Shown here in pieces: positions 34,272 to 46,400 of a DNA stretch of 64,000 bases (positions are counted from its first letter, which is position 1; each line of letters starts with the position of its first letter). The translations under genes were made by a program, and so were the position numbers. The notes beneath the pieces were generated by a model that searched no databases, was not told the DNA's origin, and worked only from the letters and a program-made list of their open reading frames with translations. The stretch covers positions 23,699,480 to 23,763,479 of the forward strand of contig CM029124.1 of assembly GCA_016859345.1 (NCBI GenBank), given 5' to 3'. Origin of the DNA: Istiophorus platypterus (taxonomy: Eukaryota; Chordata; Actinopteri; Istiophoriformes; Istiophoridae).

Positions 34272-37200
34272 AATATTATGAGCAAAGCATTACTTCTTGC
34301 AGTGTGTGATAGTCCTAACACATGGAGAGAATTAGGGTTATGCAGCAGAGGGGAGTCTATATGTAGGAAGTTTTCCTTGTTCCAACAGCTCCAGGAGAAA
34401 TTCATCCTAAGGGTATTTTTTTCAGCTATCCTCTGGTAGGACCACACCTCACCAGGTTTGCAAAGGTGCAGCCTTATTAATGAGATAACTGCTTACGAGA
34501 GTCTTTGTATGATGTATTACAGCATAATGTGATACATCATAAAATACCCAATATATTTGCCTTACCAATAACTTTTTAAAAGTTGGGAGAAAGTTAAAGG
34601 GAGGACACTGTTTAGAAAGAGGCACTGGAGTTACCTCTGCTTCCACCAATGCCAGAGCATTTTAAAGCTCGTTTTCAGAGGATCTGAAATCAGAATGAAA
34701 TTTTGATCTCAGCACAAGCCCTTAAAGCACTCAATTTTTTTTTTTTTTTGAAAAATTCTGAAATTTTAGCTACATTTCCATGACAATATCAGTCTGCTGA
34801 CGAATATCATGTGATATGGTCAAAAGCTTCCCCACAGCCACTTTAAGGTCCTCGTATTAAAATTGTTTTGTCTAGTTTCTGAGGTTCAACTTCCAGTTCC
34901 ACTTGCAGTATTTAATCTGGTGTATCTTATTTAGTATTGTGTTTTTAATTTTATGACTGTATTGGAAAAGGAAAACCCATTAGAATCAACAGTGATATGT
35001 ATAATGTACATTAAATGCAGATAGATATGCCGTACTTGAGGGTCCAAATCAGGAGCCTCTGCACACTTCACACCCTCGTCCTCTCTGAGATGAAAAAGTG
35101 TTTGGTTCCCACCTGCACCAGAAGGAGAGTATTCTGTGCAGGTCTCCTGTATCTCTGTAAATATTATCTTCAAACATGAGGGTCTGATTTACTGCAGCTA
35201 CATGACACCCAGCAGCCACTCTCTAACTGAGAGGTTGACTTTGAGCACAGACAATTTCAGGAGAGGTGGACCACTGCTTAGCAACAGTGTATTTAATCCC
35301 TTCAAGTGCCCCCAGGTAATGAGAGTTTGAAACACTGGTCTAAATGCTGATTAAAGCCCTCTCTGGACTGCCAGGAGCATTAAAATATTGGAATCAGTCG
35401 ATTCAACAGCAACCATATGTAATTTGGTTCCAGGCTGTTAATCGATTAATTTTTAACATAAACCACAAAGGACATGATTTCAGGTGTAGCTGCAGCCCTG
35501 CCTCTACAACCTAAAGCTGGAGGAAGTGGAAGAAAAACAATACTGCCTTGTGATTTTAACATTGGAGACTTTTTTTCCTTCTTGGCATACAGTTTATCAT
35601 CAAAGCGAATCATTTCATGAAATTTAAATTAAGACCACAAAGGCAAAGGTGAAAAAAGCTTAGGCACTGATAAGTAACACACTTTCATTTCACATGCAAC
35701 ACAACCTTAATCTGACTGCCCTGAGTATTACACTCACGGGTTATATTATGTCGTTATACACTAAAGAGTCACGTGTTAAAAAGCAAAGCAGCCGGAAAAA
35801 GGGTCATGGGCAAGAAAAGGTAAACCTCTACATTTAACAAATGCAAGCCTCCCCATAAACTAAATACATTTGATATGAACAGACATGACACAAATAAATT
35901 GCAACAAATCCATTCACGCTTGGGTATCTTAATGAGTGGATTCACTCGAGTTCAACTTTGGTCCACTTTGACACACAGAGTGATGCTGTTGAACAACAGC
36001 AAGTCAAAAATGGTAGGAAGGTATCTAGGGTCATTCAGTTGTATACAGTTAATCTCTGTTGCAGTAAATAAACTTCAACAAAAAACACCTTTGATAGTTT
36101 GCACTCTGTCACTATACAGGAGTAAATGGTAAAACAACCTGTGTGGAGTTTTTTTTGTTGGCTTTGTTGCTATCTTGACTATTTCTGGGGCTGGTTGCAC
36201 AAGGACATCTTAGACTGATCTATAGTTACGCCAGTCTTTTTTTGTTCTTATTAATCCAAGTTTTTAACATCCATTAACACAATGGAGAAAAAATTTTTTG
36301 CTAGTGACTCACTCATTAAGGTTTCTTGTAAAAGGTTCTTGTTACTTGCAGACGGCACAAGTTTTCTGATAAGCAAATTCTCCACAGGACTAAAGCCCTT
36401 GCAGAAAGTGAATGTGTTTATAGCTTGAGAGAGAACGATACATGGCAAGATCAAAATGTTATGTTACAACAGAAGACTGTCTCCTATTCTCTTGCAGGCT
36501 GCATCATCGATGGATTTTAATTGTTTCAGTGTTAGTCATGAGACCCCCCCCCATCATTATTATAGTGGATACTGCTGCCTGGTTTATATCTGACAGTGCT
36601 CAAGAATTGAGTCTACAAACATGGTCGAAGCTCTGTGAGGCTGTGCTATGAGCTAAATCCTAAAAGCAACATGCTAACATGTTAACGATGTTGTTTAGCA
36701 GGGAGAATGTTAACTATGATCGCCATCTTAATTTAATGTTAGCATACATGTTACAGGTGAAGGTGATGGATATGTCGTAACCCCTCATCTCCACTAGTTG
36801 CGGCTGCATCACATTCTGGTTCTGCAAAGTCTCTGAATCTCTCAGTGTGGTCCAAGAGTTAACTCCGACTTAAGTGTCTCAGGAACAGTGTCTACCAGCA
36901 GCCTATTCATATCTCAATGTTGTTTAGAGTTTTTTTGGGGTTTTTTTGTTTTGTTTTTTTTTTTTTACTAACAGATGTTGTCTTACTCATTACTGAGTAG
37001 CCTGGTAACAGAGACTATGGCCTCAGAGACGTTGAAAACAGACCAAACGTGTTAAGGGTGTTCACGTCTGCAGTGCACATTAGCACAGTAGCTAATGTGG
37101 CAGTGTATCATCTCTTGTTAGCCTGAACACAACACAGCCACCTAAAGTGGACATTTGGGGTTGCTTTTAAACATGTGGGGGATGTAAATGTATGTACCAA

Positions 37201-37576
37201 ATTTTATGGCACACTAACCAACAGTCTTACTTCATCCAGAAAACATTGCAAATTAGATGTCTGCTGAACTATTAGTTTGATCATAGCCAAAGTCTTAGTG
37301 CAGCCAGTCCCAGGTACTGCCTATAACCACAGGAAAAAACTCCAAAATTTCATTTTTAATCTCACACCACTTTTTCTGACCTAGACCACAAATATCAAAA
37401 CTATTTTTCTCCCCCTGCTGAGAAGACACACTTCAGGATTCATGTACACAATCTCCACCCTTATTTAACACGGTGACTGTATTAATCTGCAGAAGCTGGT
37501 CAGTTTATAGGACGGTGAGTCGGGTTGATGTCATGGTGGACACGGCGGCTTTGTTCCAGCGAAGCTTTCACTGAAG
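34272..37576. other. Intergenic region NVL-DEGS1, right part
   Basis: No gene is supported. A fish repeat with gctaacatgttaacgatg lies at 36665-36760. The minus-strand ORF at 35173-34931 is unrecognised. The stretch just left of 37577 will include the DEGS1 3'UTR, where a candidate ATTAAA signal lies on the minus strand at 37355-37360. Confidence 0.5.
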
Positions 37577-37723
37577 TTACTCCTGTTTGACATCTCCCTT
37601 CAGCTTCCTCTTGACTCGAGAGTACGGGCTCAGTGTATCATCCATGATGAAGTCATATAGGACCTTCACCCATGATGTGTACTGAGGCAGATCATCATAA
37701 TACTCTGCTGCTATTTTCTTCAC
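37577..37723 (-). CDS. degs1: DEGS1 exon 3 (stop codon)
   Basis: Acceptor ttttccag right of 37723. The 147 bases encode [40 protein letters not shown] and LKGDVKQE with TAA at 37579-37577. Human has [20 protein letters not shown]. Confidence 0.96.
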   Translation of the reverse strand: [48 protein letters not shown]

Positions 37724-40700
37724 CTGGAAAAGAAGACACAGTACAAACACTGCTGAATGCTGCCTTTAGATGACAGGTTAGATTTACAATTTGCACAAGA
37801 AAAAGGATGAGTAGGTTTCAAACATGAAAGCATCCATAGGCTCTGTCAAGTTCCACTTTTGTTTCTACACCAGTGAAACAGAAAGGTTGGGTGCTGCTGA
37901 TTTGGCTTTGACAGACTCTTGAATGATGTCATTAACTGTGGGTGGACAGAATTGATAGAGCATGTGGATAAAACACATTGCATAAAGAAATCAAATGCAA
38001 AACCATTGTTATAACTCTGATGTGGTTGTTTGGTTTGTCTCTCCAAATGTATAGATTTCAGGAGAATGTGTTCTAGTTGAAGCATTAAATAGTAAATAAA
38101 ATAATATAAAACACACGATAACACTTTCTTTTAAGTCTGTAACTTCCTCGTGAAATTCTTATTGGTGTATTGAAAAAGGACCATGAAAAGGGAAACTACA
38201 GACAGTGATTAATTGGTCCGGTCACAGGTGTAACCTAGAAGGTCTTTTAGTAAGTTCAGAGCTCTTGATATGAAAATGGAAATAATGTACAATCTGCATA
38301 TAGCAGTTAACATCCTATGTATGGAAAATAACATTTCCAATTACAAACAAATAATGGATAAAGATCTTCTTAGGTTTAAAAAGAGCCATTCTCTCAAGGA
38401 AAATCCAGTTGTTCCAATGAATACAACTACATTACATAGTTCTTTCCAGGAAATTACCAACCAGATAAAGTATTACTATATGCACATATTGGGAGTTTGT
38501 ACATAACTCCTACCAACAAAGCCTTGTGCAATCTTAGACTGGTCTTGGGTCTGTAGTGAATAAACTCCTGTATCTGAGTTTGACCCTTTTTACAGCCTTT
38601 TCTGATGTGCCTCACACACTGGATTATGCTTTTACAGCTCTTGTTAATCAACTCTAATTGTTGTTTTATAGCCTGTCTTATCTTTACTCCTGAAGATTTT
38701 AGTTTATTGTTCCGCTCGTATAATGTAAGACAGATGCCAAGCAAATGTTGGAAAAAACTAAATTAAAATCGGGTCCAAACTGAATCTGTTTATTTAAATG
38801 AAATCTTTACCACTTTGTAAGTAAGAATATAAACATTCTCACATTTGACATTTATCATGTTTATCTTCAGTATGAATATTACAATGGTCCAACAATGGTT
38901 GAATCTAATCTAATAATTAATCATAATCAATAATCAAGCAGTGTGAAAGTCCTTAGCTACATATTAAAGAACCAGATTGTAATAGCCAATATTGTTAACA
39001 ACCCTTATGTAAAAAATTAAAGGAAAGTGAGAAGTGTCATGGTAAATAAATTATTTATAGATGCATTATGTGAAATCATGTGCTGAATAACTCAATGTGG
39101 AAAGAACAAACTGTACATGGACTGTACTTATCACTTATCAAACTTCTCTAGTCTTATCAACCACCCAAAGCGCTACTGCCACATTCACCCATTCACACAG
39201 TGCTTTTTAAGTCATACAGCGCTTCTATCCATACACACACTCACACACCTTTGAGGGGGTTCAGTATCTTGCCCAAGGACACTTCGACATGTGGACTGGA
39301 GGAGCCGGGGATCGACCGCCGACCTTCCAATTAGTGGACGACCCACTCCACCTCCTGGGTATAATCTCAATATAAAACACTTTCTTGTTGTAAGTACCCA
39401 AAACTCTATATGTCTCAAGATGCTAGGCTTGTCATGTTTTTTTATGCTGTGTTTTTGAATTGTCTTGTGTTGTTTTTAATGCTCTGCAGTGAAGACAAAG
39501 ACCCTAAACTCTGAACAGTGATATTTGTAACTAACTGATTAACTAAATAACTAAAAAAGGGGGTTTGATCATAAAGTTACCCAGGAGGCAGTCAAAGAGA
39601 TCGGTAAAAAAAATGAAGGGATATAGTAGGATAACCTTTTTAACTGCACGATAGGGAGCTAACTAAAGTTATAACAGAATGACAGTTAGTTTGAATCACC
39701 CTTCTCACACAGTAACATGGTTGCACATACTGTTTGAGAGAGGATTTAGTTAAGCTGCCAGCAAAGATAGATTTGTTTCCACCTAAATGATTTCCTTCTT
39801 TCTAACCTAAAAGAAAATGCAGCTGAGTGTGTCTGTCTGATTGACGAGCATCCCACCCATAGTCACCCAGGTGTACTAACCATAGGCAGCCTGCGTCCTG
39901 GGATGCTGGGGAAGTCATGGTGCTCATTGTGGTAGCCTACGTTGAAGGTGAGGAGGTTGAGGGAGCCATAGTAGGAGTAAGTCTCATGGCCCTTGAGGAA
40001 CATGTAGTGCTCAGCTATGAAGTGACCAGAGATGGGGTGCAAGCCCATCCCCAGCAAGGAACCAGCCAGCATGTAGACCACAGGCTTGGCCCCCCAAAGC
40101 CAGGAGAGCAGGATGTCAAAGGTGAGCTGGAAGGCCACATTGGTGAGCTCCAGCTGAGTGATGGGTTTGGGGTTGATGCAGAGGGGCCGGATGGCATAGA
40201 ACAGTGGCTGAAGAATAATCCAGATGAATTTACGGAAGCGTGTGCAGAAAAACCAGCCTTCAAACTCAGTGGGGATGTCTACATCTACACCATCGCCACC
40301 CAGGTAGCGGTGATGGTCCAGGTGATAGCGTTTGAAGGAGGCTGAGTAGGGCAGGCCGATGGGTAGGTTAGCAAACATGGCAAAGTAGCGGTTCCACATG
40401 GCCTTACTATTTCCAAAGGCTGTGTTGTGGGAAATCTCATGAATAGCAAGGGTCATGGAGTGGTTGATACAGCTGCCAAAGGCATATGTCCAAAACAAAA
40501 CCCATTTCCAGTCCAAGTCTTTGACCAGGTAGAAAGCTAAAAATTGTATTGCCACCATCATGCACACAATCCATTTCAGCCTCGGGTCAGGACCCATCAA
40601 CGACTTGATTTCTGGATATTTGGCTGTAGAAGCAAAGCAAGAGATTAGAGTGAAAATGAGTTTAGACTTATATTCTGAAAAAAGGAAATTTACATTAAAG

Positions 40701-43700
40701 AGTTCAACTGGTGTTTCCTTTCAAAAATGTCATTGTAAAAACAACAGACAACTAGACTTCGTCAAAACCTAATATATGGCTGGAGCACTCTTTTTCTGTT
40801 TGCTTTTCCTCCTACTCTCTGTGCTCTACATATATAGTATCTTAATACAGACAAATTCCCAATGAAGCTCGTTTCATTTACATGTACTCTGTTTCCTGTT
40901 GTGTTTTCAGAGAACAGAAGAATGTTGTGTTAACCAGCAGTAACTTTGGTGCTATTTTCAGGCCGCTGCTCTGCTGCAAAAACCTTGATGTTATAACTGC
41001 AAAGTCATCTGACAAAATCACTTTTCACATAAGATGTGATTTAGGCTATATGTACTTGTAAAATCATCACTCAAGAGAGAAAGTTAGATGCTCATTCACG
41101 TCTGTGTTAGCTGCCATATGGTGACTTGAATGTGATGCTAGGTGTTTTGGTGAAAAAAAGTCACTATATCAGTGTGAAAAGTCAGTAAATCTAGACACAA
41201 AGGGGTCAAGTTGGCAATTCTGCCTGTAACCTCCCCTCGGATGATCTCACGGAATCTGTTTGTGCCAAACTTTTTTCATAAGAACAATGACCAATGGTGT
41301 AGTTTCAGCAGTCATGGACAAGCAGAGCACTCGGAGATCGCAATGCAAGTATTCATGGACATAATGTTTTAATCAAATCTTTGTTATCTTAATCACTGAT
41401 TGGAGACTGTAAGGGCATTCAGGGTGACTTGATAAGGAAGTCCTTTAGCTCCAGTCTTCTTCCACATGTTGAAATATACAAGACCCTGATTCAGTTATGT
41501 ACCTTGTCCCTGCATCCTGATATATTCACGAGGGCAAAACTCTCAGAGCAAATTTCTCAAATACTTATGCGTATGTGGCAACCAAATGGCAATAGTTTTG
41601 ATGTTTTTATTTGGCAGGTTATATTACAATTAGACACAAAACTTTGCTTCACAGCAGATTGGTTGACATTTCATGTCACCAGTTCAGACTTGATTCGTCT
41701 AATACCAGAATTCTGCCAAACATCTCCAGCACTTACAGCCATGTTTTCTTTCTTTCCTCTATCTAGACACTACTGTTGCATGCCCTTCTCTCATTTACCA
41801 GTCAAAACAAGCCAACTTTGAGCTTCGGTGTGTTTAATGACACGAGTCATTGAGGGGGCAGACACAACTCAGGCGTTGGGAATAAACTACTGACTTCTCA
41901 CATTACTTCCACATCACTTATGTGTTGGCTTCTCTGGTCCAGTCATTCATTAAATAGAGATCCTACCCTTCTTTAAAATGATTACAGGACATTAAAAAAA
42001 AAAAAAAAAAATTTAAACATGATCTTAAAACCCATCCCTTTTCTGGACTTCTATTGATTCAGATTTTATCCTCTACAACTGTGTATTTAGGTTATTTAAG
42101 TTAATTACATTTGTTTATGTATACAGTTGTATCCTAAGTATAGTTGAATAAACAATCTCAACACAAGGTCCATGTAGTATCTGTTAGATTACATCACACA
42201 ATCTATGATATTTACACAAGGCAAACTAAATCTGCTGTGAAAGATATGTCACATAATCAAATAAGTGTACATCAGAAGGTATCAAATATACAGTTAGGTT
42301 CATAAGTATTTGGAAAGTGATGCAATATTCATAATTTTTCCTTTGTACACCACAACAATGGTTTTGAAAGAAAGCCCTAAAAGATGTGATTGAAGTGCAG
42401 ACATTCAGCTTTAATTCAAGGGGTTGAACAAAAAACATCACAATAACCATTTAGGAATTAGAGCTATTTTTATACATAGTCCCTCACTTCCAGAGGCTCA
42501 AAAGTAATGGGACAATTGATTGACAATCAATTTTATGGCTAGCTGAGGCCTGGGGTCGATTCCAAATGTTGACTTTGCATTGGGTAGCTGTTCATGAGAA
42601 CTTTTAATACACATTCCGAAGAGGTGTCGATGCAAAGGAAAGATGATGTTATTATTAGGATTTAGGTCAACAATAAACTCACAATACTTGGCTCATATTT
42701 CTCTATTTCCATTCAAAAGTTTTTAAATAGTTTCACTACAAAACCTGTCAAGAGAAAATCTGAATTTAAACCCATGTATCTTCTCATTATGTCGTTACTC
42801 GGCTCCATGTCTTTTAAATTCTTATCCATTTATCAATCTGTCTATACATTAATCAACATTAGCATATAACTGTCATAGGTTAAGCCATAATTGACTCATT
42901 TTCATGTGCAGTCCTTTGTCAGAATGTTTAATCTCGTCTAACTACAAAGACAAACACTGGCTAGTGAAAGGTATTCTGGGGCCCAGAAGGAATTCAGCTG
43001 GACTTTCATTTTTAGTCATGTCATGTCTTGTGTGAACTGTGGCTGCCTGTGCAAACGCCAGTGTTGATAAGCCAATTGATATGTTTAACAAGTCACTGAA
43101 CATGGCCACATTACTTGACCTTTACACTAGACTTAAGTTAATATATCATGAACATCAAGCTGAAGAATGAAGGAGGGGGAGGCACAAGGTTCATTTTGAG
43201 ATTATGCACCTTTTTCATTTAGGGAATCTGCTTAAAGACTGCCAGACTGCCCATCCCCGATTCCCAGTAGGAACCAGTATCACTCAGGGGGATTGAAACA
43301 TGCACAGCCTGAAGCTACTGGGAAATGTATAAATCTTTATGCTGCCATTAAATGTCTTTGAAAATAAAGTAAATAAGGCATTGTTTTAGTTGCATTCCCA
43401 GCAATGGGTTTATCTAGAACCATGGATTCAGTCCATTCACTCCACTGTCTAAATGCTCGAACTCCACTCACTTAGTTCAAGGGTAACATTAAAAAGGCCA
43501 TTTTTGATACAGTGAAACTATTTGCTTAATAATGACTAAATCTGTCCATGACAATCACAAGTCACACAAAGCTTAAGCTGCTCATCCATTTAAAATGAAT
43601 CAGCTTTCAAAGAGATGCAAAGAAAAACAAAGCAGAACTCTAGGCTACATAAACGTGCTATCTGCCTAAGAACTGAGAGGTCACAGCTGAGAGACCAGTC

Positions 43701-46070
43701 TCAGCAATCACCACATACTGTGTCAGCCCCCGCCCCGCCTTTACAAGACTGAGCTGGCCCTCAGTGGGAGAGGACTGAGGCATGTGACTGCATTATACAA
43801 CTAAGCTCTTTTCAGGCAATGGCAAGGCTCTAATACATTTAAAAAACACTTTTAAAAACACAGAAGCTCACACCACCAGCACAAGCAGAAACTACATATT
43901 AACCAAGGGTCAGAGGCTGCTAAAAACACATCCTGCTGAATCAATGTTATAGTTGTCCCGTAGTAAATTTTTTAACAGATCCTCAGTGAGGAGGCAAAGT
44001 ACATTTCTTGGTTTGTGTTGTTGGTTTTCTTTGACAAGAAATGTATAATACCAGCAGTAAAATAAGAAAGACTGCTAATAACCTTCCATTATAAAGTTAA
44101 AGATGAGTAATATAGTGACAATTTTTGGATCCTGGGGCCAGTCCAATATTTTGTTGAGTACCTGAGTTTCAGCACAGATATGAAGAGGCTACTTTTTGAT
44201 TCAACTTTTTGTTGTATTATGCTAACATTATGTTATCTACAGGATCCATCTTAAATTAATAGATTAAGAGTAAAATGAAAAAAAGTTCTGATCTTTAATG
44301 AGAACAGAGTAGATCGATGAAGTCGAGTTTGAAGGTTTCATAATATGCACAAAATAAAAAGTCTCCAGCCCTTCAGATACTACATCCACTACCTGCGTGA
44401 AAATGCATTCACAGCACCCTCACTTATCACTATTGTAGCGGTGGCCGAGGGTCTCTTTATACCGCTCCATTCAATATTTATTAATATGAATAATTCAACG
44501 CAGGACACAGCTTTACTGTCACTGAATATCTTTACCCACGTGTCTGCTCTCACTCCATACACAACAGGAGTACTGTGTGTTGACTAATTTACTTGACATT
44601 AAAGTTTCTGTTATCTTAATAAAAAGACATTAGACACAGCCTTACATAAAACTAAGTCCTGGACCCAGGGGACTAAGGCAGACCACCATTTTCATAAAAG
44701 GGCACTTTGACACAAAGGAGGCCTTTTGTGTTTGCTTCCATAAGAGGACCACTGGGGCTGCCACTTAAATTCAGAGATGTGAATCATGTGTCACAGAGCC
44801 TTCAGGCAATTCATAATCCAACTCAATTTCTATAGCGCTGGCTTTAAATTGTAAGTGTCTCAGGTAAATCATCAAATGCCCGAATTTTTTTACATTTCTT
44901 CTTTGTTAATATTCATATAAAAATGCATAGTAAAAGCTTACAGTGGCGTCTAGTGGAGATCCCAAGGTTTTTAAAGGCAGAAAAGATATCAGGCTGAATA
45001 CTACAGAAAGCAGGATAAATTTTAAAGCTGCAACTAAGGATCATTTTCAACATCAATTAATCTGCTGATTATCCATTGTTGAATTTTTGTGATTAATCAA
45101 TTAATAATTTAGTCTACAAAACACCCAAACGCAGAAGAAAATGCCCATCACATTTTACCCCACGGCCAGGGGACAAATCCAAAGGCCTTTGATTTTTTTG
45201 ACTGTAGGTTGGGTGAAAATATATAAATAAACACTATATGTGAAAACGTACTTTGCAGGAGAAGCTGCTGAATACTCAGACAGTAGGATCCTGACAGAGA
45301 CCAGGCTACACCCTGCTTCTCAAAGTCTGCTCGCACCGTTCATCTACTTCAGCTTGATTGTGCAAATGCACATATATAACTGGAGTGTTTCAATGGTAGC
45401 GTCGCTTTGATATGAGACTTAGCACATGATCGTTTCATTCTTCTGCGGTCTATTTGACTCGGGCCGACTTTAACCCTCCTCGGTGCCTGCGGTTCTCCAG
45501 GGGCCCGTCGCACCGTCCGAGTGTCGCTGAGTCCATCGGGACCTGAGCCGTTACCGAGACTTTCCCGTAAACGGCCCCGAGGGCTGTTATGTCACGTCAG
45601 GGAGTGGCTAGTTAGCTCAGTGTTAATATGTCACATTAGGCTAACTAGCCCCAACTAAGCTCCTGAATCTGTGTAAATGTGTAAACGTATATTCGAAACA
45701 GCCAAGGTGGTGTGTGTCTTTCACTGAATAAGTCTTAAACTACTCGCCCAAGTTAAACCTAACCCAGGTCGGTTAGCTGGGACAAATCAACGGGCGGATG
45801 TGAAACCGTTAGCTAGTTAAACTGGTAAAGTGGGTCGGCTAACTTCTTTTGTAGGAGTAGCTATATTCTCCATAACGGCTTTAACTAATGTTAATGCCGC
45901 CAACGTAGCGGCTAGAAGACGTTAGCATCGTTATATCCAAGTTAACTACAGGTTAATCCCGAACCGGCCTAAGGATACGCTAGCTCACCCAGGATCTCCT
46001 TTCTCCTGTCGGCGTGCGGCTGGTCCGTATACACCCATTCGTAGTCCTCGCGGGCGACCCGGTTTCCCAT
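37577..46070 (-). CDS. degs1: DEGS1, sphingolipid delta-4 desaturase (complete, 3 coding exons)
   Basis: Exons 46070-45989, 40623-39881 and 37723-37577 join to 323 residues, the same length as human DEGS1. The enzyme inserts the 4,5-trans double bond into dihydroceramide to make ceramide, in the ER membrane. All three histidine boxes of the di-iron centre are present: HEISH (89-93), HLDHH (128-132) and HNEHH (259-263). Hydrophobic membrane segments lie around 45-62, 67-80, 160-172 and 205-222. The N-terminus MGNRVARE keeps Gly2, the known N-myristoylation site. The second exon holds all catalytic motifs. The C-terminus ends KGDVKQE, slightly different from mammals. No defect is seen. Confidence 0.97.
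39112..39362 (-). mobile_element. tRNA-derived SINE in DEGS1 intron 2
   Basis: Contains cccaaggacacttcgacatg and gagccggggatcgaccgccg (B box with a base change on the minus strand). The tail lies at the left end (acatggactgtacttatcac). Same family as the other three SINE copies. Confidence 0.75.
39881..40623 (-). CDS. degs1: DEGS1 exon 2 (catalytic core)
   Basis: 743 bases between acceptor cttctacag and donor ATG|gttagt. It begins AKYPEIKSLMGPDPRLKWIV and ends HDFPSIPGRRLPM. It holds the three histidine boxes and all membrane segments. The open frame on the opposite strand (39917-40345) is an antisense shadow. Confidence 0.98.
42293..42640 (+). mobile_element. Tc1-type 5' arm fragment in DEGS1 intron 1
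   Basis: Begins cagttaggttcataagtatt and includes ttcagctttaattcaagggg, cagaggctcaaaagtaatgg and caaatgttgactttgcattg. This is the intact left arm and leader of the same Tc1 family as at 2742; the transposase is absent. Confidence 0.82.
43726..43770. promoter_or_regulatory. Isolated GC-box patch in DEGS1 intron 1
   Basis: The string cccccgccccgcctt is an Sp1/KLF-type site in an otherwise AT-rich intron. Function is unproven; it could be chance. Confidence 0.25.
45989..46070 (-). CDS. degs1: DEGS1 exon 1 (start codon)
   Basis: Encodes [20 protein letters not shown] then DRRKEIL plus one base. Donor CTGG|gtgagc. Human has [20 protein letters not shown]. The start codon is the family's and precedes Gly2. 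Confidence 0.97.
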
Positions 46071-46400
46071 CCTTTCGTTTTCTGCTTCCAACAGAGAGAC
46101 GAGTGTGTAAAAATGTCAAGGTCGTGAAACGGCGCGGCTTGTGGTTGTTCTCCCCCTGGGCGATCCGTGCTCCCCTCGGCTCCCTGCTCCCTGCTCTCGG
46201 CTCCCGGCTCTCTGCCCTCGGCCCTCGGCTCTCGGCTCTCCGCTCGGCCCGGACCCGCCTGGTCGACCTGCCCGGACATCGGCCGGTTCAGCCCCCACCG
46301 CGCGGCTCCTCCTATCGGGCCCGATTACAGTTATATAACAGCGCCATCCTCGCCTCGTCCGCCTCCGCTAGTTAGTCAATGGCAACTTTCACTGTTCAAA
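46071..46400 (-). promoter_or_regulatory. degs1: DEGS1 CpG-island promoter / 5'UTR
   Basis: CpG-rich DNA directly upstream of the DEGS1 ATG; GC content drops sharply beyond 46380. Includes the tandem repeat at 46169-46250. Long overlapping open frames on both strands here result from GC-rich repeat composition. Confidence 0.7.
46169..46250. repeat. GC-rich short tandem repeat upstream of DEGS1 start
   Basis: Variants of a 7-8 base unit (gctccct, gctctcg, gctcccg, gccctcg). On the DEGS1 coding strand the left part gives several GGG runs spaced by 4-12 bases. Confidence 0.85.

Larger units (their letters stand above)
40624..45988 (-). other. degs1: DEGS1 intron 1
   Basis: 5.4 kb. It holds a Tc1 fragment (42293-42640) and a poly-A tract (41994-42012). 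At 43726-43760 there is an isolated GC-rich patch (ccccgccccgcc) with an E-box-like catgtgac downstream, a possible internal regulatory element. No additional exon is supported. Confidence 0.6.

Noticed and set aside
39917..40345. 142-codon plus-strand open frame
   Set aside because: Exactly antisense to DEGS1 exon 2, which has clear homology and splice sites. The antisense frame has no known family.
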